64,000 nt of DNA. Origin: Flammeovirga aprica JL-4 (GTDB taxonomy: Bacteria; Bacteroidota; Bacteroidia; Cytophagales; Flammeovirgaceae). The stretch spans positions 45,809 to 109,808 of the forward strand of contig NZ_JABANE010000012.1 in the NCBI RefSeq assembly GCF_012844305.1, given 5' to 3'. The stretch's first letter is position 1; every line of letters starts with the position of its first letter. The notes under the pieces are model-generated. The model searched no databases, was not told the origin of the DNA, and worked only from the letters and a program-made list of their open reading frames with translations. This document shows positions 34,407 to 41,890 of the stretch, piece after piece. A program made the position numbers and the translations under genes.

Positions 34407-34648
34407 CTTACGTAAGATCTTTCTGAAAAGAAAGATCTTTTTTTATATAATAAACCTATAAAACCTTACGTTTATTTATTATAATTGTATTTAATACAGA
34501 AGATTATGGATCTTATTGATAAAATGGAACAATTTTTTCTGTAACGATAAATGTATTTCTTACAAGAAATTTGAACGACATAATAACATAATTTTTAAGC
34601 TTGCGTAAGAAGTCTTAAATGAAAGTTAATATGACACGACTTACGTTA
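34407..34648. promoter_or_regulatory. Intergenic region with four CTTRCGT sites
   Basis: The 341-bp gap between the SiaC-like gene and the small membrane protein holds CTTACGTAAG (34407-34416), CTTACGT (34465-34471), CTTGCGTAAG (34600-34609) and CTTACGTTA (34640-34648). Two are complete palindromes. The last two sit 17-65 bp upstream of the next start codon. This may be an operator array; the only other structure seen in the gap is a terminator at 34414. Confidence 0.35.
34414..34445 (+). terminator. Rho-independent terminator after the SiaC-like gene
   Basis: AAGATCTTTC (34414-34423) and GAAAGATCTT (34430-34439) form a 10-bp perfect stem with a 6-base loop, followed by a T-run to 34444. Confidence 0.88.
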
Positions 34649-34664
34649 TTTTACTAAATATACT

Positions 34665-34937
34665 ATGGTTTTTTTATTTAATACTATCTTGTTAATCTAC
34701 TTAGTAATTTCAAACATTGCTATTTTATTTAAATTGTACAGAGCCTTTTTACAATATTTTTCCCCATTGAAAGGTTACGCTTCTATCGCTGTTATTGTAG
34801 CCACACTTGGTGCAATCGATTTTTACGTTTATGACGTCACTAGCAGTAAATTTATTATAGCAGAAGAAAACAAAGAAGTTTTCCAGCAGATTAAAGCAAG
34901 AAATTTAGACTTAAACTTATTGTCACAAGAAGACTAA
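34665..34937 (+). CDS. Small two-helix membrane protein
   Basis: This 90-residue protein of unknown function has two hydrophobic helices (about residues 4-24 and 38-56), then a short hydrophilic tail with ENKEVFQQIKARNLDLN. I recognise no family. It is flanked by its own terminator downstream and a possible operator array upstream, which supports it being a real, separately controlled gene. Confidence 0.55.
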   Translation: MVFLFNTILLIYLVISNIAILFKLYRAFLQYFSPLKGYASIAVIVATLGAIDFYVYDVTSSKFIIAEENKEVFQQIKARNLDLNLLSQED

Positions 34938-34955
34938 TAATTTTTGTCCGAGATG

Positions 34956-34995
34956 AAAAAGGGTTGCTACTTCGAAAAGTAGCAACCCTTTTTTT
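34956..34995. terminator. Strong bidirectional terminator
   Basis: The 17-bp arms at 34956-34972 (AAAAAGGGTTGCTACTT) and 34977-34993 pair perfectly around a 4-base loop (CGAA), with A- and T-runs outside. It separates the small membrane protein from the convergent GH97 gene. Confidence 0.92.
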
Positions 34996-35027
34996 GTTTG
35001 GTTATGAAGCCTTAGAATAATGACATA

Positions 35028-37061
35028 TTAATCTAAGATCTTAAAGTGAATTGCTGCTCCACCTCCAGCATTCATTTGAATCAACATCGCTTCGGTAGAA
35101 GTCACGTTCTTTTCTGTAATCTCATATTTCTTAGGATCATTCAAGTGCGTTGTACCAGGAGCGTCAGCATAAATGATCGCTTTATATACCTTATTAGGCT
35201 CTAAGAAGTCAAGGCTGATACTTACAGCTCTGCCAGTAGCATCTGTTGCCGCACCAAGGAACCATTCTTTCCCTGATCTTCTTGCAGTAATTGCAAACTC
35301 GCCAATTTCTCCTGCCAGCATTTTACTTTCTTCCCAATCCGCAGTAGATGAAGATAAGAACTGAAAAGCTTCCATATCTTTTTCGTAATTCTCTACTAAG
35401 TCTGCCGCCATTTGTAATGGACTGTAAAGAATAATTGACAGTGCCAATTGCTTCACTAAAGTAGTATGAACTCTTGCTTCGTTCATAATCTCAGCAGTAG
35501 TGTTCCAAGCAACTCGGTCAGGATTATTTTCATATTGTACATCAAAAATACCTGGAGTGTAATCTACTGGACCTCCCAACATTCTTGTGAAAGGAATTGT
35601 AACGGTATGATTAGGCGGGTTACCGTCACTCCAGCCATTCCATTCCATTCCTCTTACGCCTTCCCTTGTCATCATATTCGGCCAAGTTCTGCGAATTCCT
35701 GTAGGCTTGATAGGTTCGTGAGCATCCAACATAATTTTATGCTCCGCTGCCTTTTCAACTACTTTTCTGTAATGGTTTACCATAAACTGACCATGATGAT
35801 GCTCTCCTCTAGGGTAAATATCACCAGCATACCCTGTTTTTAAAGCATGAATTCCCAGCTCCTCATAAAGTTTGAAAGCTTGATCCATATACTTCTCATA
35901 AGCAGGAATATCTCCTCCAGTCTCATTGTGCATAATCAAATAAACACCTTTCTCTTTCGCGTAAGCTGCTACTTCATCCAGATCATAGCCTTTAGCTGCT
36001 GTGATATGATCAAATGCGTCTTTTTGACCCCATTTATCCCAGCCAGAGTTCCAGCCTTCTACCACTACACCTCCAATATTATTTTCGGAAGCAAAGTCAA
36101 TATATTTCTTCGCTGACTCAGTAGTTGCACCTTGACGTGGGCCTTCTTTCCATTCTTTAGTACCGATATGGAATTCCCACCAGATACCTAAGTACTGCAT
36201 AGGTTGAATCCATGAAGGGTCTTTGATTTTTGAAGGTTCATTTAAATTGACAATGATATTTGAATTCACTAAATCTGCTGCTTTCTGACCTACTTGAACA
36301 GTTCTCCAAGGCGTTTTCATTGGTGCAGAAGTTCTTACTTTATCTCCATTTGACCATGGCACTAAAGTCGCATTATAGGTATATTTCTTTTTATCATCCA
36401 ACTTTAAAGTCATACCCGCATAATCAGTCAATGCTGCTTCATGCAGGGAGATATAAAGGTTATCTTTTGTTTTGAAAGTGACAGGAGTTGCAACCCAAGT
36501 AGCAGAATCTACATCAGTGTGATTGTACAACTTTTCATAGGTATCATAATCCGCCCAGATCCACCATGTATCATGATTGTCATTGAGTACAAACTGCGTT
36601 TTCTCATTCATGATCACAAAATCTTTCAGATTCGGTTGCTCAGGAAATTCGTATCTGAAACCTATACCATCATTAAAAAGTCTGAAGATGATATTCATTT
36701 TTCGCTTGGCTCCGTCTTTCTCTTCAAGAAAAACAGTCAACTCATTATGGTGATCTAATACTTCTTTGTTTTCACCCCAAGGTTGACTCCAAGTATCATT
36801 CATTGTATTTCTAAGCTCACCCACAACCTTGAAATTACCTGTTAAAGGAGCTTGGTCTTTCAATTCAAAACCTAAATAAGATTTTTTTACGATTGGCATT
36901 CCATTCCAAGTTACTTGGTACCAAGGTTGTCCCTCATCATCCAGGTCGAATTCTAAAATCAGGGATTCATCAGGAGAAGTGGAGGTAAGGTAAGTTGGTG
37001 TGCATGAACTCATGAACAAACTTACTAGGAAAAAATAAAGCAATATTTTAAACTTATTCAT
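35028..37061 (-). CDS. GH97 glycoside hydrolase lipoprotein, SusB-like
   Basis: This 677-residue enzyme has a lipoprotein signal (LFMSSC, Cys20), an N-terminal beta-sandwich, a TIM barrel and a C-terminal beta domain, the GH97 layout. The barrel carries HNETGG (about residue 380), DAHEPIKPTG (about 443) and REGVRGMEWNGWSDGN (about 467), the glutamates used by inverting members such as SusB. Where retaining members have the nucleophile Asp, the sequence reads ALKTGYAG, so an inverting alpha-glucosidase type is inferred. It is 10 bp downstream of an EEP-family gene in the same direction, and no SusCD pair is nearby. Confidence 0.9.
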   Translation of the reverse strand: MNKFKILLYFFLVSLFMSSCTPTYLTSTSPDESLILEFDLDDEGQPWYQVTWNGMPIVKKSYLGFELKDQAPLTGNFKVVGELRNTMNDTWSQPWGENKEVLDHHNELTVFLEEKDGAKRKMNIIFRLFNDGIGFRYEFPEQPNLKDFVIMNEKTQFVLNDNHDTWWIWADYDTYEKLYNHTDVDSATWVATPVTFKTKDNLYISLHEAALTDYAGMTLKLDDKKKYTYNATLVPWSNGDKVRTSAPMKTPWRTVQVGQKAADLVNSNIIVNLNEPSKIKDPSWIQPMQYLGIWWEFHIGTKEWKEGPRQGATTESAKKYIDFASENNIGGVVVEGWNSGWDKWGQKDAFDHITAAKGYDLDEVAAYAKEKGVYLIMHNETGGDIPAYEKYMDQAFKLYEELGIHALKTGYAGDIYPRGEHHHGQFMVNHYRKVVEKAAEHKIMLDAHEPIKPTGIRRTWPNMMTREGVRGMEWNGWSDGNPPNHTVTIPFTRMLGGPVDYTPGIFDVQYENNPDRVAWNTTAEIMNEARVHTTLVKQLALSIILYSPLQMAADLVENYEKDMEAFQFLSSSTADWEESKMLAGEIGEFAITARRSGKEWFLGAATDATGRAVSISLDFLEPNKVYKAIIYADAPGTTHLNDPKKYEITEKNVTSTEAMLIQMNAGGGAAIHFKILD

Positions 37062-37071
37062 TGATTGGTAA

Positions 37072-37911
37072 TTATTGGATTTCTACAAATACAGGTAAAT
37101 GGTCTGAAGGGAATTTTTGATCTCTTGCTTCTGCAATGTGAGCATATCTTAATACTTTAAAATAACCATACGTCATAATATAGTCAATTTGCTCTTTCAT
37201 TTCTGCATTATAATTAAAGGCCTGAAAAGTACCTGTCGGTCCTAGCGGATTGGTTAAACTTAGAGTTTTTGTATCCTGAAATACATTTTGAAGCTCCATT
37301 ACTGCTGTTGAATTAGGAGTACTATTTAAATCTCCCATTAACACCACAGCAATTTTTCCATTATTAGAAAATTCCTGAGCCTTTTGAGCGATCAATTTAG
37401 AAGATTCAATTCTAGCTTCTTTTCCCATATGATCGTAATGCGTATTCATTACCACCAACGTTCTTTTAGAATGCTTGTGCTTCAGCTTTATCCATGTACA
37501 AACTCTAGGCAATGCCGCATCCCAACCTTTGCTAGGCTCTTCAGGAGTATCAGATAACCAAAATGTACCTGATTCCATCACTTTAAATTCTTTCGTATTG
37601 TAAAAAATTGGAGAAAACTCACCTCCTTCTTTTCCATCATCTCTGCCTACTCCCACATAAGACATGTGTGGCAACTCTTTTTCTAAATCGTGTAGCTGTT
37701 CCACCAAAACCTCTTGGCAACCTAACAGATCTACATCATTAAATTTTATCACATCACCCACCCACTGTTTACGGTTTGGCCATGCATTTTCACCGTCATT
37801 TGGAGTATTCATTCTAATATTGAAACTCATGACATTTATAGTTTTATTTTGAGCAAAAAGCCCTACCATAAAACAAACTTGAAAGAGTGATAATAATAGT
37901 ATTTTTTTCAT
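37072..37911 (-). CDS. Secreted endonuclease/exonuclease/phosphatase (EEP) family protein
   Basis: This 279-residue protein has a signal peptide ending FAQ, then an EEP fold: VMSFNIRMNTPNDGENAW, LLGCQEVLVEQLHDL with the metal-binding Glu, NTHYDHMGKEAR, VLMGDLNSTPNS, and the C-terminal FPSDHLPVFVEI with the catalytic His. Secreted members act on phosphodiesters such as nucleic acid or phospholipid head groups. In Bacteroidota it often accompanies polysaccharide genes; here it precedes GH97 by 10 bp. The substrate is not known. Confidence 0.88.
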   Translation of the reverse strand: MKKILLLSLFQVCFMVGLFAQNKTINVMSFNIRMNTPNDGENAWPNRKQWVGDVIKFNDVDLLGCQEVLVEQLHDLEKELPHMSYVGVGRDDGKEGGEFSPIFYNTKEFKVMESGTFWLSDTPEEPSKGWDAALPRVCTWIKLKHKHSKRTLVVMNTHYDHMGKEARIESSKLIAQKAQEFSNNGKIAVVLMGDLNSTPNSTAVMELQNVFQDTKTLSLTNPLGPTGTFQAFNYNAEMKEQIDYIMTYGYFKVLRYAHIAEARDQKFPSDHLPVFVEIQ

Positions 37912-38190
37912 TTCTTGCTAATCTGAAGTTTTCTTCAATTTTGTATAGAAAAAGCGTAATACAGTGATTTATTTAGTATTGATAACAAAATTAAGCTATT
38001 TTATCAGTCAGGAAGATGATATTCGTTGTGCTCAATTGCACTTCATGCTTTTACATTGTTATCAACCAAAACAAAACTTATATTGTACTTGAATTTTCAT
38101 TAATACCAGATTCAACATGAAATGTAAATATATTTTGAAATACAATAAATAAACTCTATATTTCTATCTTATAAAAGGCTAAACAATATC

Positions 38191-38811
38191 ATGATGCTTA
38201 AAAATAATTTTACAACATTACTCCTTAATTACACAAACGATACTGGCAAGGTAGAAAAATACTGGCATGAGCTTGAAACCGCCTATTCTCATTCGAAAAG
38301 AAAATACCATAACCTATCTCATTTAGAGAATATGTTTGAGGAATTAGAGGAAGTGAAAGATAAAGTGGAAGACCAGGATACTATAGTGTTTGCGATTTTC
38401 TACCATGATATTATCTACAATGTTTTAAAAGGAAATAATGAAGCTAAAAGTGCTGCAATTGCTGTTGAAAGACTTTCAGATATTGGATTAGACAGTTTGA
38501 TCACCACTAAATGTAAGGAGCATATTCTTGCTACAAAACATCATGTCATGACTTCTTCAAATGACACCAATATTTTAATTGATATCGATATGTCAATTCT
38601 TGGAAAAGAGTGGAGTATCTACGAAAAATATATGAGTGATGTAAGATCAGAATATTCTATTTATCCTGATTTTGTATACAACAAGGGAAGAAAGAATGCA
38701 TTGATACATTTTTTAGACAATAATGTCTTTCTAACGCCTTACTTCTATGAAAAATATGAAAAGCAAGCCATCCGTAATATTAAAAGAGAAATAGAAATTC
38801 TGAGAAAATAA
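38191..38811 (+). CDS. HD-superfamily phosphohydrolase (predicted metal-dependent)
   Basis: This 206-residue helical protein has RKYHNLSHLENMFEEL (first His), FAIFYHDIIYN (the HD pair near residue 72), ILATKHH and ILIDIDMSILGKEWSIYEKY, matching the small predicted metal-dependent HD phosphohydrolase family common in Bacteroidota. The natural substrate is unknown, although members hydrolyse nucleotides in vitro. The 279-bp region upstream shows no recognisable site beyond AT-rich promoter-like DNA. Confidence 0.8.
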   Translation: MMLKNNFTTLLLNYTNDTGKVEKYWHELETAYSHSKRKYHNLSHLENMFEELEEVKDKVEDQDTIVFAIFYHDIIYNVLKGNNEAKSAAIAVERLSDIGLDSLITTKCKEHILATKHHVMTSSNDTNILIDIDMSILGKEWSIYEKYMSDVRSEYSIYPDFVYNKGRKNALIHFLDNNVFLTPYFYEKYEKQAIRNIKREIEILRK

Positions 38812-38871
38812 GGTATCGACTTGGTTTATTTAAGTCTTTTTCGATATAAAAAAGTTTGAAGTCATTTTACT

Positions 38872-38912
38872 AAGGAGAGATGCATTTGGAGGAACTCTCC
38901 CCTTTCTTTTAA
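38872..38912 (+). terminator. Terminator after the HD phosphohydrolase gene
   Basis: GGAGAG (38874-38879) pairs with CTCTCC (38895-38900) around a 15-base loop, followed by a pyrimidine- and T-rich run. Confidence 0.55.
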
Positions 38913-38925
38913 TTTAATAAAAGCA

Positions 38926-39648
38926 CTAGCTTCCAATCCACTCCCATTTGTATTCCCCCTCACCACTATAATATACTGCTGTAGCTCCATCAGAGGAGCG
39001 AAATTTAACCACTTTTTCTCCAGGAGGAGTTACTTTCTTTCCTTCAGAACCATAACTCACCTTTACATTCTTTGCATCTTCAATGTAATAAGCAACGATA
39101 TTACTAAGATCGTTATCACTACTACCAGAATCTTCACCTGCACCTAATACTATATACCAATCAGGTCTGCATTCATTTAATAAAATAAAGCCTCCCCTTT
39201 CTAAATGAACATCTTCTATACGTACTAAATATTTTTCACAACCTTCACCCCCAGCAAAATTTACTTTCAAAAAGAAAGGGTTAATGTCAGATATAATTGT
39301 ATACTTTTCTGATAAAGACCTCATCGTATTAATTACCCCATTTGGTAAATGATAAGAAAAAGTGGTTTCAAAGCCAATCAACTGATCATTAATACGTAGA
39401 CTGGCAAGTTTACTATCCAACTCTTTGATAACTTGTGGTAAACTATCATTTTCTTCTTGAAGAGAAACCAAATTATTTAAGGATTTGAGTTGGCTTTCTT
39501 GTTCTTGCAAACGATTTTGAAGTGAGGTATTCTTGTTGTTTAAGGCTTTTATCTGCGATTGATATTGTGCTAGTTCTTCTTTCGAAGGACCACAAGAAAT
39601 AAGTAGAAAGAAAAAAGAGATGTAGAAATATTTCATGATTGTTTTCAT
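38926..39648 (-). CDS. Coiled-coil lipoprotein, paralogue 2
   Basis: This 240-residue protein has a lipoprotein signal (LLISC, Cys at 19), a coiled coil of about 70 residues (Gln/Leu/Lys/Asn repeats), then a beta-rich C-terminal domain with the segment SEKYTIISDINPFFLKVNF. That segment corresponds to SATYRVSPAVNPFFVKGHF in the neighbour 14 bp upstream, so the two are paralogues. I recognise no named family. It is probably anchored in the envelope and faces the periplasm or surface. Two nearby ATG codons could serve as start. Confidence 0.65.
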   Translation of the reverse strand: MKTIMKYFYISFFFLLISCGPSKEELAQYQSQIKALNNKNTSLQNRLQEQESQLKSLNNLVSLQEENDSLPQVIKELDSKLASLRINDQLIGFETTFSYHLPNGVINTMRSLSEKYTIISDINPFFLKVNFAGGEGCEKYLVRIEDVHLERGGFILLNECRPDWYIVLGAGEDSGSSDNDLSNIVAYYIEDAKNVKVSYGSEGKKVTPPGEKVVKFRSSDGATAVYYSGEGEYKWEWIGS

Positions 39649-39662
39649 TTGAGTCTTGAATA

Positions 39663-40391
39663 TTAGTCTGCCTGCCAGTAAAGCTTTAATTTTTCATCTT
39701 CTAAGTAGGCAACAGAAGAAGAGAAATTGGTAAAACCAATATAGATCACTTGAGGAGATTTAATTACTGGCTCTGGCTCATCTTCTTTTATCCATACATT
39801 AGCAGTATTTGTAACTGATAAAGCTAGCGTTCCGTTTAGATCAAAACCATCTTTATTCAATTCATTTCCAGCTCCAAAAACATAGTGCTTCTCAAAGTCT
39901 CCCCCTAAAAAAACAGCTATACCTTTCTTATTATTCTCTATATTTTCAATGAATATAGCATAATCTTCCTCTTCATCTTCATTAAAATGCCCTTTCACAA
40001 AAAAAGGATTAACCGCTGGTGAAACACGATAAGTTGCAGAAAGAGTCTGGAATGATTTATATAATTTGGGAGGTAAATTAAACTCTAAGAATGAATAAAA
40101 AACCTTAGGATCTGTTTTCCCTTTTTTAGACAATCTATTGAAGTCCATTTTAAGTGTTCTTAATTGCCCTAACAATGATTCATTCGTTTCCCTTAAAGCT
40201 TCTTGATCCCATTTATCCGTCACACCTTTCAAGGTATTAATTTGAATATCTCCTTCCTTCACTTTGTTTTCTAAAGAAAGGTTGATGGAATCTAATTCGG
40301 CTATTTTTTGCTGATAGGACTCAATTTTCTGATTATTATTTCCGCATGAGAACAGAAACAATAACAAAAGAAAGTTTGTGTATGTTTTCAT
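39663..40391 (-). CDS. Coiled-coil lipoprotein, paralogue 1
   Basis: This 242-residue protein has a lipoprotein signal (LLFLFSC, Cys16), a coiled coil over about residues 20-95, and a C-terminal beta domain with NPFFVKGHFNEDEEEDYAIFIENI and KGIAVFLGGDFEKHYVFGAG. It aligns with the next gene downstream over the NPFF-containing segment and the coiled coil, indicating tandem duplication. The DEEEDYAIF stretch recalls FG-GAP-like repeats in secreted proteins of this phylum, but I cannot assign a family with confidence. Confidence 0.65.
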   Translation of the reverse strand: MKTYTNFLLLLFLFSCGNNNQKIESYQQKIAELDSINLSLENKVKEGDIQINTLKGVTDKWDQEALRETNESLLGQLRTLKMDFNRLSKKGKTDPKVFYSFLEFNLPPKLYKSFQTLSATYRVSPAVNPFFVKGHFNEDEEEDYAIFIENIENNKKGIAVFLGGDFEKHYVFGAGNELNKDGFDLNGTLALSVTNTANVWIKEDEPEPVIKSPQVIYIGFTNFSSSVAYLEDEKLKLYWQAD

Positions 40392-40473
40392 AGTAGCTGA
40401 TAGTTAAAAAAATTCAATTAAGTACCCCTCAAAAAGTTTGCCTTAAAATTAGATCACCAAATAGATTCTCATA

Positions 40474-40518
40474 TAAAAAAATCGCAAGTGACATCTCATG
40501 GACTAACACTTGCGACTT
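40474..40518 (-). terminator. Terminator built from REP-like arms
   Basis: TCGCAAGTG (40482-40490) and CACTTGCGA (40507-40515) form a 9-bp stem, with an A-run at 40475-40481 giving a U-tract on the minus strand. The arms are the same sequence as the first hairpin of the REP units around the RAYT gene 400 bp away. Confidence 0.75.
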
Positions 40519-40521
40519 ATA

Positions 40522-40803
40522 TTATTTTGTTACTTGAATTAATAAATTATTCAGAACCTCTTTCAGTTCTCTAAACCTTTCTTCTTTTTTAATAGTATAC
40601 GCTAAATCTAAAAATTCTATCAGATGATCTTTATGGGCATCCCTAATAAATGAAGCTTCAAACACTCCTAATGAAACATCTAACTTCATGATTAGATCCT
40701 CATAATATTTTAATTCTTTGAAAGCTTCTTTTCTATTTTCCTTGTTTCGATCTTCTATTAATGCGATTTCTAACGCATCTATTAAAGTTGTTTTTAGTTC
40801 CAT
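40522..40803 (-). CDS. Small helical hypothetical protein
   Basis: This 93-residue, charged protein is predicted to be all-helical (LIDALEIALIEDRNKENRKEAF; FIRDAHKDHLIEFLDLAYTI). I do not recognise a family. The ATG at 40803 is chosen over a TTG 20 codons upstream. The REP-armed terminator follows 4 bp after its stop, supporting a real transcript. Its neighbour on the left is the lipoprotein pair and on the right a REP unit. Confidence 0.5.
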   Translation of the reverse strand: MELKTTLIDALEIALIEDRNKENRKEAFKELKYYEDLIMKLDVSLGVFEASFIRDAHKDHLIEFLDLAYTIKKEERFRELKEVLNNLLIQVTK

Positions 40804-40933
40804 ATCGTTAATCGGTTTATTAAACGGGACATATAATTTACGACTAAAAAACTTTAATTGCAATATGAGAGGGATTACTTCTAAGAAACATTGGTGATAA
40901 TAGAAGGCTTGAGAGTTTTATTACATAACCATA

Positions 40934-41000
40934 TCGCAAGTGTTAAGCGATAGCGTCACTTGTGATTGCATATTGGCGAAGTCTCCTGACTTCGAAACAC
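40934..41000 (+). repeat. REP unit 1 (two-hairpin), left of the RAYT gene
   Basis: The unit has a first hairpin (CAAGTG 40937-40942 with CACTTG 40957-40962, loop starting TTAAGC) and a second hairpin, CGAAGTC TCCT GACTTCG (40977-40994). A nearly identical unit in inverted orientation lies at 41731-41800 on the other side of the RAYT gene. Confidence 0.8.
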
Positions 41001-41008
41001 ACCAAAAA

Positions 41009-41560
41009 CTAAATCATTTCAACATCAAAGATCACATACTTCTTCTCTTCATAATTTCGAGCACTAGAATAGAGGTAATCAGAAGCCTCCACAACAAGAC
41101 CATTACGTACAGGGTTTTGATGTATGTAATTAATTTTCTGATTTAAAATATCAGAACTATTGAGAATAATCGGATGATTATGTTGTTGCCAGAATTGATA
41201 TTTTGAATTGTTTTTATTCCGTTGCCCTGTCCTTTCAAACATCCACAACATCCAATCCCTTCTACTTTCTGAAATATTACCTTGAATAGACTTAATGATA
41301 TTTTTAGAAGTATACTTTTTCAAGTCTCGAACTATAGATTCTAGTTTCACTTTACCTTCTGATGATATAACTAAATGTACATGATTACTCATCACTACAT
41401 ACGCATGGACAATCAATCCTTTTTCCTTCTTACAATACTCAAGGCTTTCAAATAAAATATCTCTGTATTCTTTTCTTGAAAATACATCAATCCAATGAAC
41501 GACCGTCATCGTTACAAAATAGCAAGCTGTCTGATCGAAAAATTTATAGTTTCTGCTCAT
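41009..41560 (-). CDS. REP-associated tyrosine transposase (RAYT, Y1_Tnp)
   Basis: This 183-residue protein is a Y1/HUH-type transposase relative. The HUH metal-binding motif is H60-V-H62 in VVMSNHVHLVIS, and INYIHQNPVRNGLV, a highly conserved RAYT block with its Tyr, is in the last third, followed by YLYSSARNY. RAYTs cut and join single-stranded REP hairpins and are thought to spread REP sequences. Here inverted REP units of about 66 bp flank the gene (40934 and 41731), with a decayed copy at 41609, which is the classical arrangement. The gene appears intact. Confidence 0.92.
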   Translation of the reverse strand: MSRNYKFFDQTACYFVTMTVVHWIDVFSRKEYRDILFESLEYCKKEKGLIVHAYVVMSNHVHLVISSEGKVKLESIVRDLKKYTSKNIIKSIQGNISESRRDWMLWMFERTGQRNKNNSKYQFWQQHNHPIILNSSDILNQKINYIHQNPVRNGLVVEASDYLYSSARNYEEKKYVIFDVEMI

Positions 41561-41608
41561 GAATCGTTAGTTTTTGTTGCTTTATTTTCTTTTTTCAAGA
41601 TAAATAAA

Positions 41609-41672
41609 AATATCGTAATTGTTAAGTAATAGTGTCATTGGTGATTGTTTCTTGTCTCCCAATTTCAAAATG
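41609..41672 (+). repeat. Decayed REP unit between RAYT and the outer REP
   Basis: This stretch aligns with REP unit 1 in the same orientation (shared TTGTTAAG, ATAG, GTCA, GTGATTG), but both hairpins are disrupted by substitutions. It looks like a degenerate older copy. The rest of the 330-bp gap between the RAYT and ileS genes holds only the outer REP unit and the ileS terminator. Confidence 0.5.
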
Positions 41673-41730
41673 ACAATGTCAAATTAAGTTTAACTTCACA
41701 CTGATTTTTGCAAATTTTGAATTGAAATAT

Positions 41731-41800
41731 GTGTTTCGAAGTCAGGAGACTTCGCCAATGGTTAGTCACAAGTGGCGCCTATCGGCTTAACACTTGCGAC
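41731..41800 (-). repeat. REP unit 2 (inverted), right of the RAYT gene
   Basis: Read on the minus strand it matches REP unit 1 almost throughout. Hairpin two is CGAAGTC AGGA GACTTCG (41737-41754) and hairpin one pairs CACAAGTG (41767-41774) with CACTTGCG (41791-41798). Its loop carries the conserved GGCTTAA. Confidence 0.8.
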
Positions 41801-41832
41801 ATGGTACCTATAACATAGATTTTTGACAAGCA

Positions 41833-41867
41833 CAAAAAAAACGGGTAACATCTCTGCTACCCGTCTT
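41833..41867 (-). terminator. Rho-independent terminator of ileS
   Basis: ACGGGTA (41842-41848) pairs with TACCCGT (41859-41865) around a 10-base loop. The A-run at 41835-41842 gives the U-tract on the minus strand, 24 bp past the ileS stop. Confidence 0.85.
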
Positions 41868-41890
41868 CAATATCAATATGTAAGCTAAGA

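Noticed and set aside
40522..40803. The small helical protein as a bAvd-type accessory of a diversity-generating retroelement
   Set aside because: No reverse transcriptase, template repeat or variable-repeat protein lies near; only general helical character supports it.
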